A stretch of DNA of 64,000 nucleotides. It comes from Microvirga sp. BSC39 (lineage in GTDB: Bacteria > Pseudomonadota > Alphaproteobacteria > Rhizobiales > Beijerinckiaceae). The notes under the pieces are model-generated. The model made no database searches and was not told the DNA's origin. It worked only from the letters and a program-made list of their open reading frames with translations. Numbering within the stretch: the stretch's first letter is position 1; each line of letters begins with the position of its first letter. The DNA is taken from contig NZ_JPUG01000059.1 in the NCBI RefSeq assembly GCF_000739015.1, positions 28,083 through 92,082 on the forward strand. The letters are read 5' to 3'. This document shows, piece after piece, positions 16,161 through 25,052 of the stretch. The translations under genes were made by a program, and so were the position numbers.

Positions 16161-16757
16161 TTACCATGCCGCCTTGGGCAAACGCCGCTTCCACCGATCC
16201 CCACGGGGCAACTGGTCGACTGCTGCCGCTTTACGTGTGGATCTCGACAGCCGAAGGGGGATGACTATGCCCGTCTCCGCGGCAACTCGACCGCTCTCGA
16301 CGATGTGCTCCGCCGGCGGTGCCGCCCTCTCTTCGGCAGCCATCACGGGCGCAACTTTGCGCTTGCGTCTAATCACAGGCGCCGGTGCCGACTCTGCCGC
16401 CTCAGTGGGCTCCTCAGCAGGGGCCGCAACTTGGGGCTCGAGAGGCAGCCTCGGTAAGCTCTCCAGAATCCTGCGTTCTACCGCGGGGGGCTTTTTTCTA
16501 TTCTCCTGCGACAATTCCCTGTCAGCAAGACGTGCAACTGGCGACGATAGCTTTTGCTTCGGCTCCACAACAAACCGCTCGAATGAAGACGGTTTGTGAG
16601 AGGAAAACTTGGAGCGTTTTACTTCGAATGTGAAAGATGGGGATGTTTTCTTCATCTGAGAAACAACCATGTCCCGCGTATCGGCATGGACCGTATCGGG
16701 GAATGGATAAGAGATTCTTTCTAAGCGGATCGGGAGCGGACCTGACATCTTGAACAC
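16161..16757 (-). CDS. Basic, Ala/Pro/Glu-rich hypothetical protein
   Basis: A 198-residue, probably disordered protein. The middle is rich in Ala, Pro and Glu (PLEPQVAAPAEEPTEAAE), followed by basic patches (PVIRRKRKVAP). The end, DQLPRGDRWKRRLPKAAW, resembles a C-terminal signature I associate with small Methylobacteriaceae/Bradyrhizobium hypothetical proteins. No enzymatic motif or signal peptide. It lies convergent with the RNA candidate at 15907-16053. Confidence 0.5.
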   Translation of the reverse strand: MFKMSGPLPIRLERISYPFPDTVHADTRDMVVSQMKKTSPSFTFEVKRSKFSSHKPSSFERFVVEPKQKLSSPVARLADRELSQENRKKPPAVERRILESLPRLPLEPQVAAPAEEPTEAAESAPAPVIRRKRKVAPVMAAEERAAPPAEHIVESGRVAAETGIVIPLRLSRSTRKAAAVDQLPRGDRWKRRLPKAAW

Positions 16758-16837
16758 AGGTCTCGGGAAAACCCAGAATGTGCATCAGCCAAGCCTGCAG
16801 ATACATAGCACGGCCCGTAGACGAGGCAACATCCACA

Positions 16838-17343
16838 ATGCTCGATCTCTTTGACGCGGCTGGCGATCTCTCCGCCTGCTATCGAAGCCCTCCATGCTGC
16901 CACTGCCCTCTATACGGCAGAACCCGTCGTGGAAGTCCTGATCGACCGGATCGGCTGGCCCGATGCCGACGGCAGGCTCGTCGACCCCAGCGCTGGCGAC
17001 GGCATGTTCATGGTCCGCGCTCTGAGCCGCCTTGACCTCGCGCCCGATACATTTCCAGGAAGTCGCCCCTGTTCAGAGCTGAGAGCTTCATCCTGGTGCT
17101 ATGCAATCTGCCCGGGAGCGGGTGCAATCCCACCTGATCGGCAACGGCTTGTTGATCGCTTCTGCCCATAAAGCCGCGCAAGCCATCGTTCACCATGGGG
17201 ATTTCCTCACTGGGAGCCCCGCGCCTAGCACCTTTCGGTTCTGTGCAGGCAATCCCCCTTACCTGCGCTACGGGCATCTGCCTAGGAAGGCTCGCACCGC
17301 TTTAGCAAGGGTAGGCTGGTTGGCGGACAACTGTCATATGTAA
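16838..17343 (+). pseudogene. N6-adenine DNA methyltransferase fragment (Eco57I-like), frameshifted and truncated
   Basis: The parts fit the N-terminal half of a class I N6-adenine methylase. They are MLDLFDAAGD (frame 1); then PPAIEALHAATALYTAEPVV and the SAM-binding motif VDPSAGDGMFMV (frame 2); then ARERVQSHLIGNG, GDFLTG and the catalytic NPPYLR (frame 3). Two or more frameshifts separate the segments. The frame stops at 17343, before the target-recognition domain. It cannot encode an active enzyme. It is a relic of a plasmid or phage modification gene. Confidence 0.7.
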
Positions 17344-17748
17344 CTTTGCTGCGATGATCTCGTTGGCACTGTCGCATGTCCAAAGGAGGAGTTTCCTGTT
17401 CACGCAGGGCACAGGAGACGCCGATCACTGCTCGTGAAACAGGGCTGATTTGAGCTCAATGGCTGCAATCCTCGTTAAACCGGACGTTCCGAAAGCCTAA
17501 GGAACCCCGGTTCCTGACCCGGAGTGGAGTTCTCCTTTACCAGGTGGAGGCCTCTTCTTGGAAATGGGTCAATGAAACAGATCTACGGCCGCTTAGTCGA
17601 ACCTAACAATTGGAAGGCTCTACGTCTTATCAACTCGAGTTCGGCAGGGTTGCTTGTTTTACCCGGCGGCGGGAACTAACATGTTAATAGGTCAAGGTTC
17701 GCGACAGACGAACCAGATCTGGGAAGAACGCTGTCCTAGGAGGATCGT
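17344..17748. promoter_or_regulatory. Upstream region of the sugar transporter operon
   Basis: About 400 bases without a gene. Two palindromes could be operators: AGGAACC-CC-GGTTCCT (17500-17515) and TAACATGTTA (17678-17687), the latter 61 bases before the binding-protein start. GGAGG lies just before ATG 17749. No regulator gene of the LacI or DeoR type is adjacent. Confidence 0.35.
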
Positions 17749-18879
17749 ATGGCATGCACTGCTCGCCTGTCCGCACTTGCTCTCACCGGTTTTCTGCTCA
17801 CGTTCGTTGCGTCCCACGCCGCGCCCAAGACCGTCTCGGGTCCGGGGCCGGATCCGAACTGCTTCAAGCCGTGGAATGCCCAGACCAAGTACATGCAATG
17901 GGATAAGAAGCCCGGGCCGTACCGCCTCGCCGTGGTGAACGGTTTCGTCGGCAATACTTGGCGCATCCAGATGATCCAGACCGCCAAGGCTTATGCCGAG
18001 CAGGCCGGCATGAAGGACAAGATCAAGGAGCTGAAGGTCGTCTCAACCGGAACCGACGTCGCCGCGCAACTCGGCGCCATCGAGGACTTCATTAACCAGG
18101 GTTACGACGCCATCATCACCATCGCAGTGGCGCCCGAAGGCTTCGACCGCGTGATCCGTCTGGCTGATCGCAATAACGTGGTGATCGTGCCCTTCGACAA
18201 TGTGCTCGACACCGACAAGGTCATGCAGGTGAACGAGGACCAGCTCGAAATCGGTCGCCTCTCGGCGCGGCATCTCCTGAAGGAGTTGGGGCAAAAACGC
18301 GACGGCAAGATTCTCGAAGTACGAGGCCTGCCTGGCAACTCGGTGGACCGCGATCGCCACCTCGGCTTCCGCGAGGTAATGGAGAAGGAAGGCAAGTTCC
18401 AGATCGTCGAGGTGGTGGGCAACTGGGACGATGGCACGGCCCAGAAGGCTACGGCCGACGCGCTCGCCGTGCACGGCAAGTTCGAGGCTGTGTTCACGCA
18501 GGGCGGATCGACAGGATCCGTGCGCGCCATGATGGACGCGAAGCATCCCTTTGTGCCGATGGCGGGCGAGGGCGAGAACGGCTACCGCAAGCTCATCGCG
18601 CAGCATGCGGGCGAGGGGCTCAAGGGCCTGTCCTACAGCCAGTCGCCGGGTCTTGTGGCCATTTCCATGAAGGCCGCGATCTCGGCGCTCGAAGGCAACC
18701 CGATGCCACAGCTCATCTCGGTACCGATTCCGGTTGTCGACTACACGACCCTCAAGGACAACGTGAACTATTGGTCAAACCTCTCTGATAACTTCTTCGC
18801 GGCCAACGAATTCCCGGCCTGCGGCGTGAACGTGACTGCGCCTGAGATCATGGCGAAGGACGCTAAGAACACGCAGTAA
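17749..18879 (+). CDS. Periplasmic sugar-binding protein of an ABC importer
   Basis: A 376-residue type I periplasmic binding protein (Peripla_BP_4 / ribose-binding-like). Signal peptide: MACTARLSALALTGFLLTFV, cleaved after SHA. Two alternating alpha/beta lobes follow: YRLAVVNGFVGNTWRIQMIQ opens lobe 1, with NQGYDAIITIAVAPEGF and VVIVPFDNVL; EVRGLPGN, DRDRHLGF and AVFTQGGSTGSVRAM lie in lobe 2. It would deliver a sugar or polyol to the permeases encoded downstream. The first gene of a four-gene operon, with GGAGG before ATG. The substrate cannot be told from sequence; the two-permease arrangement resembles the YtfQRT-YjfF and Lsr systems. Confidence 0.88.
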   Translation: MACTARLSALALTGFLLTFVASHAAPKTVSGPGPDPNCFKPWNAQTKYMQWDKKPGPYRLAVVNGFVGNTWRIQMIQTAKAYAEQAGMKDKIKELKVVSTGTDVAAQLGAIEDFINQGYDAIITIAVAPEGFDRVIRLADRNNVVIVPFDNVLDTDKVMQVNEDQLEIGRLSARHLLKELGQKRDGKILEVRGLPGNSVDRDRHLGFREVMEKEGKFQIVEVVGNWDDGTAQKATADALAVHGKFEAVFTQGGSTGSVRAMMDAKHPFVPMAGEGENGYRKLIAQHAGEGLKGLSYSQSPGLVAISMKAAISALEGNPMPQLISVPIPVVDYTTLKDNVNYWSNLSDNFFAANEFPACGVNVTAPEIMAKDAKNTQ

Positions 18880-18902
18880 GAAGCACACCGTCAGAGCACC
18901 TC

Positions 18903-18940
18903 GGCTCCTGTCCTGACCTTCGCCCGGACAGGAGCCTTTT
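18903..18940 (+). terminator. Intercistronic terminator between binding protein and ATPase genes
   Basis: An 11-bp stem, GGCTCCTGTCC (18903-18913) with GGACAGGAGCC (18926-18936), followed by TTTT. Partial termination here would give an excess of binding protein over membrane parts, as in many ABC operons. Confidence 0.8.
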
Positions 18941-18960
18941 CCGAATCTCGAAGGGGTTCC

Positions 18961-20490
18961 ATGCTCGAACCTGCACCCTTCTTCGCCCTCGAAAACATCT
19001 CCAAGCGCTATGGCGGCATCCATGCTTTGCGGGATGTGGATTTCGCGTGCAGTCGCGGGTCGATTCACGCTGTCTTGGGAGAGAACGGCGCCGGGAAATC
19101 GACTCTCATGAAGATCATGGTGGGCGTCGTGCAGCCGGAGGACGGTCGCATGGTGCTCGAAGGCGCACCCGTCACGTTCCCAAACCCTTCGGCGGCGAAC
19201 CGGGCCGGGATCGTGTGCATCTTCCAAGAACTCTCGCTCATGCCGGAGCTCACGGTTGCCGACAACATCACCTTATCGAGCCCGCCGCGCCGCTTCGGCT
19301 TCATCGACGGCCGCGGGCAGCGCCGGCGTTCGGAGGAACTGCTCGCCCGCATCGGCTGCGAGGACATCGACCCCCTGAGCCGCGTGTCGGACCTCCCGCT
19401 TTCGCGGCGGCAGATGGTGGAGATCGCGAAGGCGCTGGGCCGCGATCCGAAGCTCCTTATTCTCGACGAGGCGACCTCCGCGTTGACCTCCGCCGACGTG
19501 GATCGCGTCTATCGAATGCTTTTCGAACTGAAGGCGCGCGACCTGAGTATACTCTACATCTCCCATCGCATGTACGAGATCGAGGCGCTGGCGGACCGCT
19601 GCTCGGTGTTCCGCAACGGGCGGCACATCGAAACCTTCGTCAAGGGAGCGCGCAGCCACGACGAGATCATCGGGCTCATGATCGGCCGCGAGATCGAAGG
19701 GCAGTTTCCGGCAAAGCCCAGGCGGCCACGCCCGGAACCCCTCATCAAGATCCGCGATCTTTCCTGGGAGAGCCGGCTCAACGGTGTCGGGCTTGAGGCG
19801 GGACGCGGCGAGATCGTGGGGCTGGGCGGTCTCGACGGGCAGGGACAGAAGGAGTTGCTGCTTGCGCTCTTCGGTGTGCTGCGGGGCGTTCGCGGCACGG
19901 TGACCCTGGAGGGCCAACCCACGGCGGCGAATTCGCCGAAGGCTGCCATGAGCGGACGGGCCCGGATGGCGCTCGTACCAGAGGACCGCAAGAGCGAAGG
20001 GCTCATCCTCTCCATGTCAATTGCCGACAATATCTCTATGGCCTCGCTAGACCGTCTCTCATACGGGATGTTCATCGATCCGGGCCGCACCCGTCAGGCA
20101 GTGGAACGGGCCATCGAGCAGTTGCAGATCAAGATCGGTAGTGCGGGCGACCCGGTTTCAACCCTGTCCGGGGGCAACCAGCAGAAGGTGGTGCTCGCCA
20201 AGTGGCTTGCGACGAATCCCGATGTTATCCTGCTCAACGACCCGACCCGGGGCATCGATGTTGGAACGAAGCAGGAGATCTACAGGCTCATGCGTGAGCT
20301 CGTGGAGAAGGGCGCCTGCATCCTCTTCTACTCGACGGATTACGAGGAGCTGATCGGCTGCTGCGACCGGGTTGCCGTCATGTATGACGGCCGCATCGTC
20401 CGGGAACTGGAAGGCGATGCCATCACAGAGCGCAACCTCATCGCCGGCGCGCTCAACATCGCCGAACGGCGGGAGCCTGCTCATGTCTGA
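18961..20490 (+). CDS. Sugar ABC importer ATPase with two ABC domains (RbsA/MglA type)
   Basis: A 509-residue fused ATPase that powers import by the two permeases. Domain 1: Walker A GENGAGKST, a non-canonical signature (LSRRQMVEIAKAL), Walker B LLILDEATSALT. Domain 2 (from about 250): the altered P-loop region GLGGLDGQGQKE typical of RbsA, EDRKSEG, signature LSGGNQQKV, and the Walker B segment PDVILLNDPTRGID, where Asn stands just before the Asp. Only one site is likely fully active, as usual in this family. The stop overlaps the next start by 8 bases, so translation is coupled. Confidence 0.9.
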   Translation: MLEPAPFFALENISKRYGGIHALRDVDFACSRGSIHAVLGENGAGKSTLMKIMVGVVQPEDGRMVLEGAPVTFPNPSAANRAGIVCIFQELSLMPELTVADNITLSSPPRRFGFIDGRGQRRRSEELLARIGCEDIDPLSRVSDLPLSRRQMVEIAKALGRDPKLLILDEATSALTSADVDRVYRMLFELKARDLSILYISHRMYEIEALADRCSVFRNGRHIETFVKGARSHDEIIGLMIGREIEGQFPAKPRRPRPEPLIKIRDLSWESRLNGVGLEAGRGEIVGLGGLDGQGQKELLLALFGVLRGVRGTVTLEGQPTAANSPKAAMSGRARMALVPEDRKSEGLILSMSIADNISMASLDRLSYGMFIDPGRTRQAVERAIEQLQIKIGSAGDPVSTLSGGNQQKVVLAKWLATNPDVILLNDPTRGIDVGTKQEIYRLMRELVEKGACILFYSTDYEELIGCCDRVAVMYDGRIVRELEGDAITERNLIAGALNIAERREPAHV

Positions 20491-21583
20491 CACGGTGCTC
20501 CCTCCCGCTGCCGCGGAGCCGCACGAGAAGACCCGCCGCTGGGGCGAGGGCTTGAGCCTGCGCTGGCTGCAGCACGCCGGCATCCTCGGTGCGATTGCCC
20601 TCTTCGTCGTGCTCTACCTGTTCTACCAGCTGAACCATCCCCGAGGATTCACGGGGCAGATCCTGATCCAGAACGCCAACGAAGTCTTCGCCCTGGCGCT
20701 CGTGTCCATGGCGCAAACCGTTCCCGTGCTCATGGCGGGCCTCGATCTCTCGGTCGGTGCCGTGATGACCCTCGTGGGCTGCATCGCGAGCCACCTCGTC
20801 GCCGGGAGCCCAGGCGAGATCGCGCTCGGCATCGCAGCCTGCATCGTCGCCGGCGCGGCGTGTGGCTTCGCCAATGGCTGCGTGGTCGTCTACGGGCGCA
20901 TTCAACCGATCATCGCGACGCTCGCCACCAGTGCGATCTATATGGGGCTCGCCCTCATCCTGCGGCCGACGCCCGGCGGAAAGGTTCACGAAGATTTGTC
21001 CTGGGCCGTCACGAGCGACCTGCGCGAGTTCGCGGCAACCTTCGGTCTCTTCGACAATGGCGAGGCCGCCTGGCTGCAGCCCTTCGCGTGGATCCCGGTG
21101 CCGCTCGTGCTGCTTGCGATGATCATCCTTCTCGTGTGGGTGCCATTCACCCGTTCTGTCACGGGGCGCACAGTTTATGCGATCGGGTCGTCCGAGGGCG
21201 CAGCCTACATGTCGGGGCTGCCGATCAATCGGGCGAAGCTCGCGGCCTTCACATTGGCTGGCCTCTTCGCCGGTCTCGGCGGCCTGTTCCTGGCGCTCCA
21301 GACTTCGTCCGGCAATGCTGACATTCCCCAGGCAGGCGCCTACACGCTGAATTCCATCGCGGCCGTGGTCATCGGCGGTACCTCGCTTCTCGGGGGCACC
21401 GGCAGCGCCATCGGCTCCATGATCGGCGCGATGGTGCTGCGCACGATCTCCTTCAACTTCCGCATCTTCGACGTGGCGCCCCTGCTGCAACCTCTCTTCG
21501 AGGGGCTTGTGCTTCTCGCGGCCGTGAGCCTGGGTGGACTGAAGCTGCTGCGTACCAAGAACAAGCTCGAGGTGTTCCGGTGA
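20483..21583 (+). CDS. Sugar ABC importer permease 1 (RbsC-like)
   Basis: A 366-residue integral membrane protein of the BPD_transp_2 (RbsC) family, with about nine or ten helices. The conserved block VLMAGLDLSVGAVMTLVGCI and the later VVIGGTSLLGGTGSAIGSM are visible. It forms half of the channel together with the next gene's product. ATG 20483 overlaps the ATPase stop (8-base overlap). The C-terminal LLRTKNKLEVFR is cytoplasmic. Confidence 0.88.
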   Translation: MSDTVLPPAAAEPHEKTRRWGEGLSLRWLQHAGILGAIALFVVLYLFYQLNHPRGFTGQILIQNANEVFALALVSMAQTVPVLMAGLDLSVGAVMTLVGCIASHLVAGSPGEIALGIAACIVAGAACGFANGCVVVYGRIQPIIATLATSAIYMGLALILRPTPGGKVHEDLSWAVTSDLREFAATFGLFDNGEAAWLQPFAWIPVPLVLLAMIILLVWVPFTRSVTGRTVYAIGSSEGAAYMSGLPINRAKLAAFTLAGLFAGLGGLFLALQTSSGNADIPQAGAYTLNSIAAVVIGGTSLLGGTGSAIGSMIGAMVLRTISFNFRIFDVAPLLQPLFEGLVLLAAVSLGGLKLLRTKNKLEVFR

Positions 21584-22566
21584 GCAGAACTGCCGACACG
21601 ATCATGGCGCCAAGGATCCTGCGCCTTGGGTCCGACGACAAGCCTGTGGTCTTCGCGGCCGGGTTCGTCCTGCTCATTCTGCTCGTCGGAACGGGCTACA
21701 CGCTCTACACGCAAGGGAGCGCGCCGCTCTTGCAGCCGCAATATCTCCTGCAGCAGCTTCAGGTCGGATCCTTCCTCGGCATCGTGGCAGCCGGGCTCAT
21801 GGTCGTCATCCTGCTCGGCCACATCGACCTTTCGGTGCCCTGGACCCTGACGGCCGCGGCCATGATGGCAACGGCGGTCGGCGGCCCCTGGGCTATTCCC
21901 GCGGGCATCGGGCTTGGTCTTCTCGTCGGCATTGTCAACGGGCTCGGCGTCGCGTATTTGCGGGTGCCGTCCATGATCTTCACGCTCGGCATGAACGCGG
22001 TGATGCGCGGCCTCATGGTAGCTCATACGGGCGGCTTCGCGCCGCAGACGGCAGCTACGGACCTGATGCAGTACCTTGCGGTCGCCCGGATCGGTGGCAT
22101 GATTCCGGTTGCGCTCCTCGTCTGGCTCGCAGTGTCCGTGGCCGTTGTGGCGATCCTCACGCGCACGACCCTCGGTCGCGGCATCTATGCCATCGGCAAT
22201 CGTGAGCGGGCAGCATATCTCTCAGGCATTGACACGAACCGCGTGATCCTCATCGCCTTCGCGCTTTCAGGTGCGGCGGCGGGCCTTGCCGGCGTGTTGC
22301 TCGCCGGGTACTCCACCAAGGCGTATCAGGGCATGGGCGACGCCTACCTTCTCCCGGCTATTGCCGCTGTGGTCATCGGCGGCACCAACATCCTCGGCGG
22401 ACGCGGGCGCTATATCGGCACCCTAGTGGGTGTCATCCTGATAGTGCTCTTGAACTCGGTGCTCTCCATCATGCAGATGCCCGAGGCCGGTCGGCAGATC
22501 ATCTATGGCTGCGTCATCATATCCATGCTGCTCGTCTACGGACGCGGGGGGCGTGTAACTGGATGA
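21580..22566 (+). CDS. Sugar ABC importer permease 2 (RbsC-like)
   Basis: A 328-residue second permease of the same family (GLMVVILLGHIDLSVPWTLT; AVVIGGTNILGGRGRYIGTL). It starts with GTG in a GTGA overlap with permease 1. The two permeases are clearly different proteins, so the importer is probably heterodimeric, as in YtfT/YjfF and LsrC/LsrD. Last gene of the operon; no regulator or catabolic enzyme is linked. Confidence 0.88.
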   Translation: MSRTADTIMAPRILRLGSDDKPVVFAAGFVLLILLVGTGYTLYTQGSAPLLQPQYLLQQLQVGSFLGIVAAGLMVVILLGHIDLSVPWTLTAAAMMATAVGGPWAIPAGIGLGLLVGIVNGLGVAYLRVPSMIFTLGMNAVMRGLMVAHTGGFAPQTAATDLMQYLAVARIGGMIPVALLVWLAVSVAVVAILTRTTLGRGIYAIGNRERAAYLSGIDTNRVILIAFALSGAAAGLAGVLLAGYSTKAYQGMGDAYLLPAIAAVVIGGTNILGGRGRYIGTLVGVILIVLLNSVLSIMQMPEAGRQIIYGCVIISMLLVYGRGGRVTG

Positions 22567-22710
22567 TGGTTTGTCATATGACCTCCTCGAAGGTCGAGAG
22601 AGTGACCGAGGCCGGTTCTCACCAGCCACAATCATCATCGCTAGGTTGAATGCGCCCGCCCTAGTCGCGAGGTTCGGCATCAAGCTGAAGATCCGAAACT
22701 GGAACGCCAC

Positions 22711-23048
22711 GGTCGTTTGTTTAGTGGCTTCTTAAGCTCCAAGTCCGGATGTCGCATCCGTGATCTTCGGCGACCTCTAAGGCGGCTCGTCGGGGAGCCG
22801 CCCGTGTGTTTAGATTTCAACCTGTTCTGAAATCAGAAGGGCATCGTCTGCGTCGATCCCAAGATACCGAACAGTGCTCTCGATCTTAGTGTGGCCGAGC
22901 AGAAGCTGGACGGTCCGGAGATTGCCTGTCCTTCGGTAGATCATTGCGGCTTTGGTAGGCCGGAGTGAATGCGTGCCGTAGACCGAAGGATCGAGCCCAA
23001 TCGCGCGAAGCCAAGATGCCAGCAGGTGAGCGTACTGTCGCGTCGTTG
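22711..23048 (+). repeat. Direct repeat copy A (recombinase C-terminus and downstream flank)
   Basis: This stretch is closely similar to 42112-42452. Both share GGTCGTTTGT, then CTTAAGC, CAAGTCCGGA, GGCGGCTCGT and TTTAGATTTCAACCTG, and continue into the recombinase coding region. The copies are in the same orientation about 19.4 kb apart. Confidence 0.75.
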
Positions 23049-23085
23049 ACCTGATCCCTGGAAACCGGACCAGCCAAAGGGAGAA
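22810..23085 (-). pseudogene. Truncated tyrosine recombinase (C-terminal fragment)
   Basis: The minus strand reads TTRQYAHLLASWLRAIGLDP, YGTHSLRPTKAAMIYRRTGN, LLLGHTKIESTVRYLG and ends SEQVEI-stop. This is the catalytic end of a tyrosine recombinase with the HxxR, His and Tyr residues. It is very similar to the intact 210-residue recombinase at 42210-42842, but everything upstream of about residue 130 is missing, with only a diverged stub (SLWLVRFPGIRS). It cannot recombine DNA alone. Confidence 0.8.
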
Positions 23086-23171
23086 TTTTCCCGTAATGTC
23101 TCACGGCTGGGGAGAAGGGGAAAGGCCACGAAGGTGTCTAGGTTCTCAGAGCAGCAGATCGCCGTTCGACA

Positions 23172-23450
23172 ATGGCCAAGAAAGCCCTCGCTGTGCTCCA
23201 GGAGGGCGGGGAGTTCCGCGACGCGCTTGAGATGAACTCCTATACCAGGCGCGAGCAGTTCAAAGCCCGTCCCAAAACTGCCCCCGGCCGGATAGTCCGT
23301 GGCATCGGCGCTAGCACGATGTATGAATTGAAAGGGCACGGGTTGATCGTCCGCGCAAACAGCACATCGGTATCCACTTATGACCGCCTGAATACATCGC
23401 CCTGCAGTAATCAAGCAGGCGAGCTCAACAATTGTGCATCTCAGGGCTAG
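23172..23450 (+). CDS. Hypothetical protein
   Basis: A 92-residue ORF starting MAKKALAVLQEGGEFRDALE, then NSYTRREQFKARPKTAPGRI and VRGIGASTMYELKGHGLIVR. The layout (helix, basic strand region, ST-rich end) is like a small winged-helix-sized protein. I recall similar short proteins from Methylobacteriaceae but cannot name a family. The C-terminal tail is probably an extension past a lost stop. Confidence 0.45.
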   Translation: MAKKALAVLQEGGEFRDALEMNSYTRREQFKARPKTAPGRIVRGIGASTMYELKGHGLIVRANSTSVSTYDRLNTSPCSNQAGELNNCASQG

Positions 23451-23601
23451 TCTCGACAGGCGAATTCTGGTATTGAGCCTGCCCCGCGGATCTTCCGCGC
23501 GGTTCACAGCCCCAGCCAGAGGAGGCGTTACATGTTTATGCGACTTTGCACGTGCCAACGCGCCGCTCTCCTCGTCACATCTTTTGCTGCTGGTAGCTCC
23601 G

Positions 23602-23793
23602 ATGAAACCGACCGTATTCCCTCTGCCCTTGGTAGGGTTAGCATTCCGCTTTGAGTTCATTCGCGTTCCGCGAAAGGCCGCGAAAGATTACAAGCAGCCC
23701 GTACTGACCTTCGAGTTTGTCGAGGCGCTGAAGCGAGAAGTCAGCCCTCACATTCTGCGTGACATAGGCGTCGACAGGAGTCGGACCGATTAG
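23602..23793 (+). CDS. Small DUF1127-like protein
   Basis: A 63-residue basic protein. The C-terminal half (LKREVSPHILRDIGVDRSRTD) resembles the DUF1127 end, where LRDIG follows a Leu/Ser-rich helix. DUF1127 proteins in alphaproteobacteria are small Arg-rich proteins linked to RNA turnover and phosphate or sRNA metabolism. The N-terminal half (FPLPLVGLAFRFEFIRVPRK) is atypical. ATG 23602 follows TAGCTCCG, a weak ribosome site. Confidence 0.4.
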   Translation: MKPTVFPLPLVGLAFRFEFIRVPRKAAKDYKQPVLTFEFVEALKREVSPHILRDIGVDRSRTD

Positions 23794-24044
23794 TGGTTCG
23801 GCTGAGTTGTCTTCTTCGATGATCTCGCTCTCGACTGATCGTGTGCGTCGCCACACATCGGCACGGAGGAGCCGTGTCTACATAGATCTTGCGATGCCGG
23901 AACACATCGCAAGCGCCCTGGTGGGAGGTCTGGTGCTCAGCCTCCTGCCGGGGCAATTCTGCTTGTGCACAGGCTGATGTTGAACCCACGAGGCACTTGG
24001 CGTATTATCCCGGCGTGGTATTGCAACCGGTGCCACAACAATTC

Positions 24045-24090
24045 GCCCTGACAGTGAGCTCCGCACGGCTAACTCTGTCAGGGCGTTTTC
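24045..24090 (+). terminator. Terminator-like hairpin, first of a pair
   Basis: GCCCTGACAG (24045-24054) pairs perfectly with CTGTCAGGGC (24075-24084) across a 20-base loop, followed by GTTTTCG. Nothing coding lies immediately upstream. It may end an unseen transcript in 23794-24044. Confidence 0.55.
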
Positions 24091-24164
24091 GTTTGAAGAT
24101 GCATTGACGCGATATTCAGGCATCCTATCTACTCAGTCGTGGTCTCTCCCTAATAGACCGCGAG

Positions 24165-24210
24165 CGCCTTGGCTGAGGGTAAAAGACAGCACCTCTGCCA
24201 AGGCGTTTTC
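24165..24210 (+). terminator. Terminator-like hairpin, second of a pair
   Basis: CGCCTTGGC (24165-24173) pairs with GCCAAGGCG (24197-24205) across a 23-base loop, followed by TTTTCGT. It has the same design and tail (GGCGTTTTCGT) as the hairpin at 24045, 120 bases earlier. Confidence 0.5.
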
Positions 24211-24335
24211 GTATCCGCCGTTCGGAACAGCGGATCCACGGCAGTTTTTCCAATTCAGATAGGACACACGTTCAGAGAAATTGCTCTCTGGTGAGGCAAA
24301 CGCTTGCATCCGCGATCCGTACAGAAGGACCATCG

Positions 24336-24536
24336 ATGACGTACTACACCAACACCAGCCTCCTGGAGACCGCATTCACGAAGGGCAATATCGAGTTCTC
24401 ACCGTGGTGGCTTGCCCTGAACGGGGAACTCGCCAAGCGCAACTTGCCTGAGGCCCGATATGGGGATGCGTGCGATTACTACGAGACGGGCCATTCACCG
24501 GAAACTGCTGCGGACGATATCGTGGCTACCGCGTAA
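24336..24536 (+). CDS. Hypothetical small protein
   Basis: A 66-residue acidic protein (MTYYTNTSLLETAFTKGNIE; YGDACDYYETGHSPETAADD), soluble and aromatic-rich. No family recognised. The ATG follows GAAGGAC at good spacing; an upstream in-frame ATG at 24291 lacks a ribosome site. Confidence 0.5.
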   Translation: MTYYTNTSLLETAFTKGNIEFSPWWLALNGELAKRNLPEARYGDACDYYETGHSPETAADDIVATA

Positions 24537-24627
24537 AGCATTACCTCGGGCGTAATCGACCCGCCTCTCCGTCTCCTTCATGGTCCTCATGCCGGGATTG
24601 CCCCAGCCTACCATCAGGAGACATCTC

Positions 24628-24993
24628 ATGACCGACGCCACAACCATCGCCCGCCGCTACATCGCCCTCTGGAACGAGACAAACACAGCCCGCCGGCAGG
24701 ATCTGTTGGCTAATCTCTGGACCGAGGACGGCACCTACATCGATCCGCTGATGCAGGGCAACGGCCATAGCCAGATCGATGCGCTCATCAGCGCGGTGCA
24801 CCAGCGCTTTCCCGACTTCCGCTTCTCCCTAAACGGCCAGCCCGATGGCTACGGCAATCAGGTTCGCTTTTCCTGGCAGCTCGGGCCCGAAGGGACCGAC
24901 GGCCCGATTAAAGGGACTGATTTCGCCACCCTGGACAACGGGCGCCTGAAGCACGTTGTCGGTTTCCTCGACCACGTTCCTGCCAGTGCCTGA
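24628..24993 (+). CDS. SnoaL-like / NTF2-fold protein
   Basis: A 121-residue protein with the SnoaL/NTF2-like pattern: an N-terminal helix (ATTIARRYIALWNETN), LWTEDGTYIDPLM, HSQIDALISAVHQRFPDFRF and strand-rich GYGNQVRFSWQLGPEG. Such alpha+beta cones bind small hydrophobic molecules and may act as isomerases or hydratases; the substrate is unknown. ATG 24628 follows CAGGAGA; 24580 is an unlikely longer start. A strong terminator follows at 25019-25052. Confidence 0.75.
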   Translation: MTDATTIARRYIALWNETNTARRQDLLANLWTEDGTYIDPLMQGNGHSQIDALISAVHQRFPDFRFSLNGQPDGYGNQVRFSWQLGPEGTDGPIKGTDFATLDNGRLKHVVGFLDHVPASA

Positions 24994-25018
24994 CACTCTC
25001 CACCGTTAACCATCCCGA

Positions 25019-25052
25019 GGCTGGCCCTGATTGAGTTCAGGCCAGCCTTTTT
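25019..25052 (+). terminator. Terminator after the SnoaL-like gene
   Basis: GGCTGGCC (25019-25026) pairs with GGCCAGCC (25040-25047), followed by T5. Strong. Confidence 0.8.

Noticed and set aside
16838..17343. Functional restriction-modification system
   Set aside because: The methylase is frameshifted and truncated and no nuclease gene is adjacent.
17654..17938. 94-codon plus ORF overlapping the binding-protein start
   Set aside because: It is in another frame over the signal-peptide region of a clear gene.
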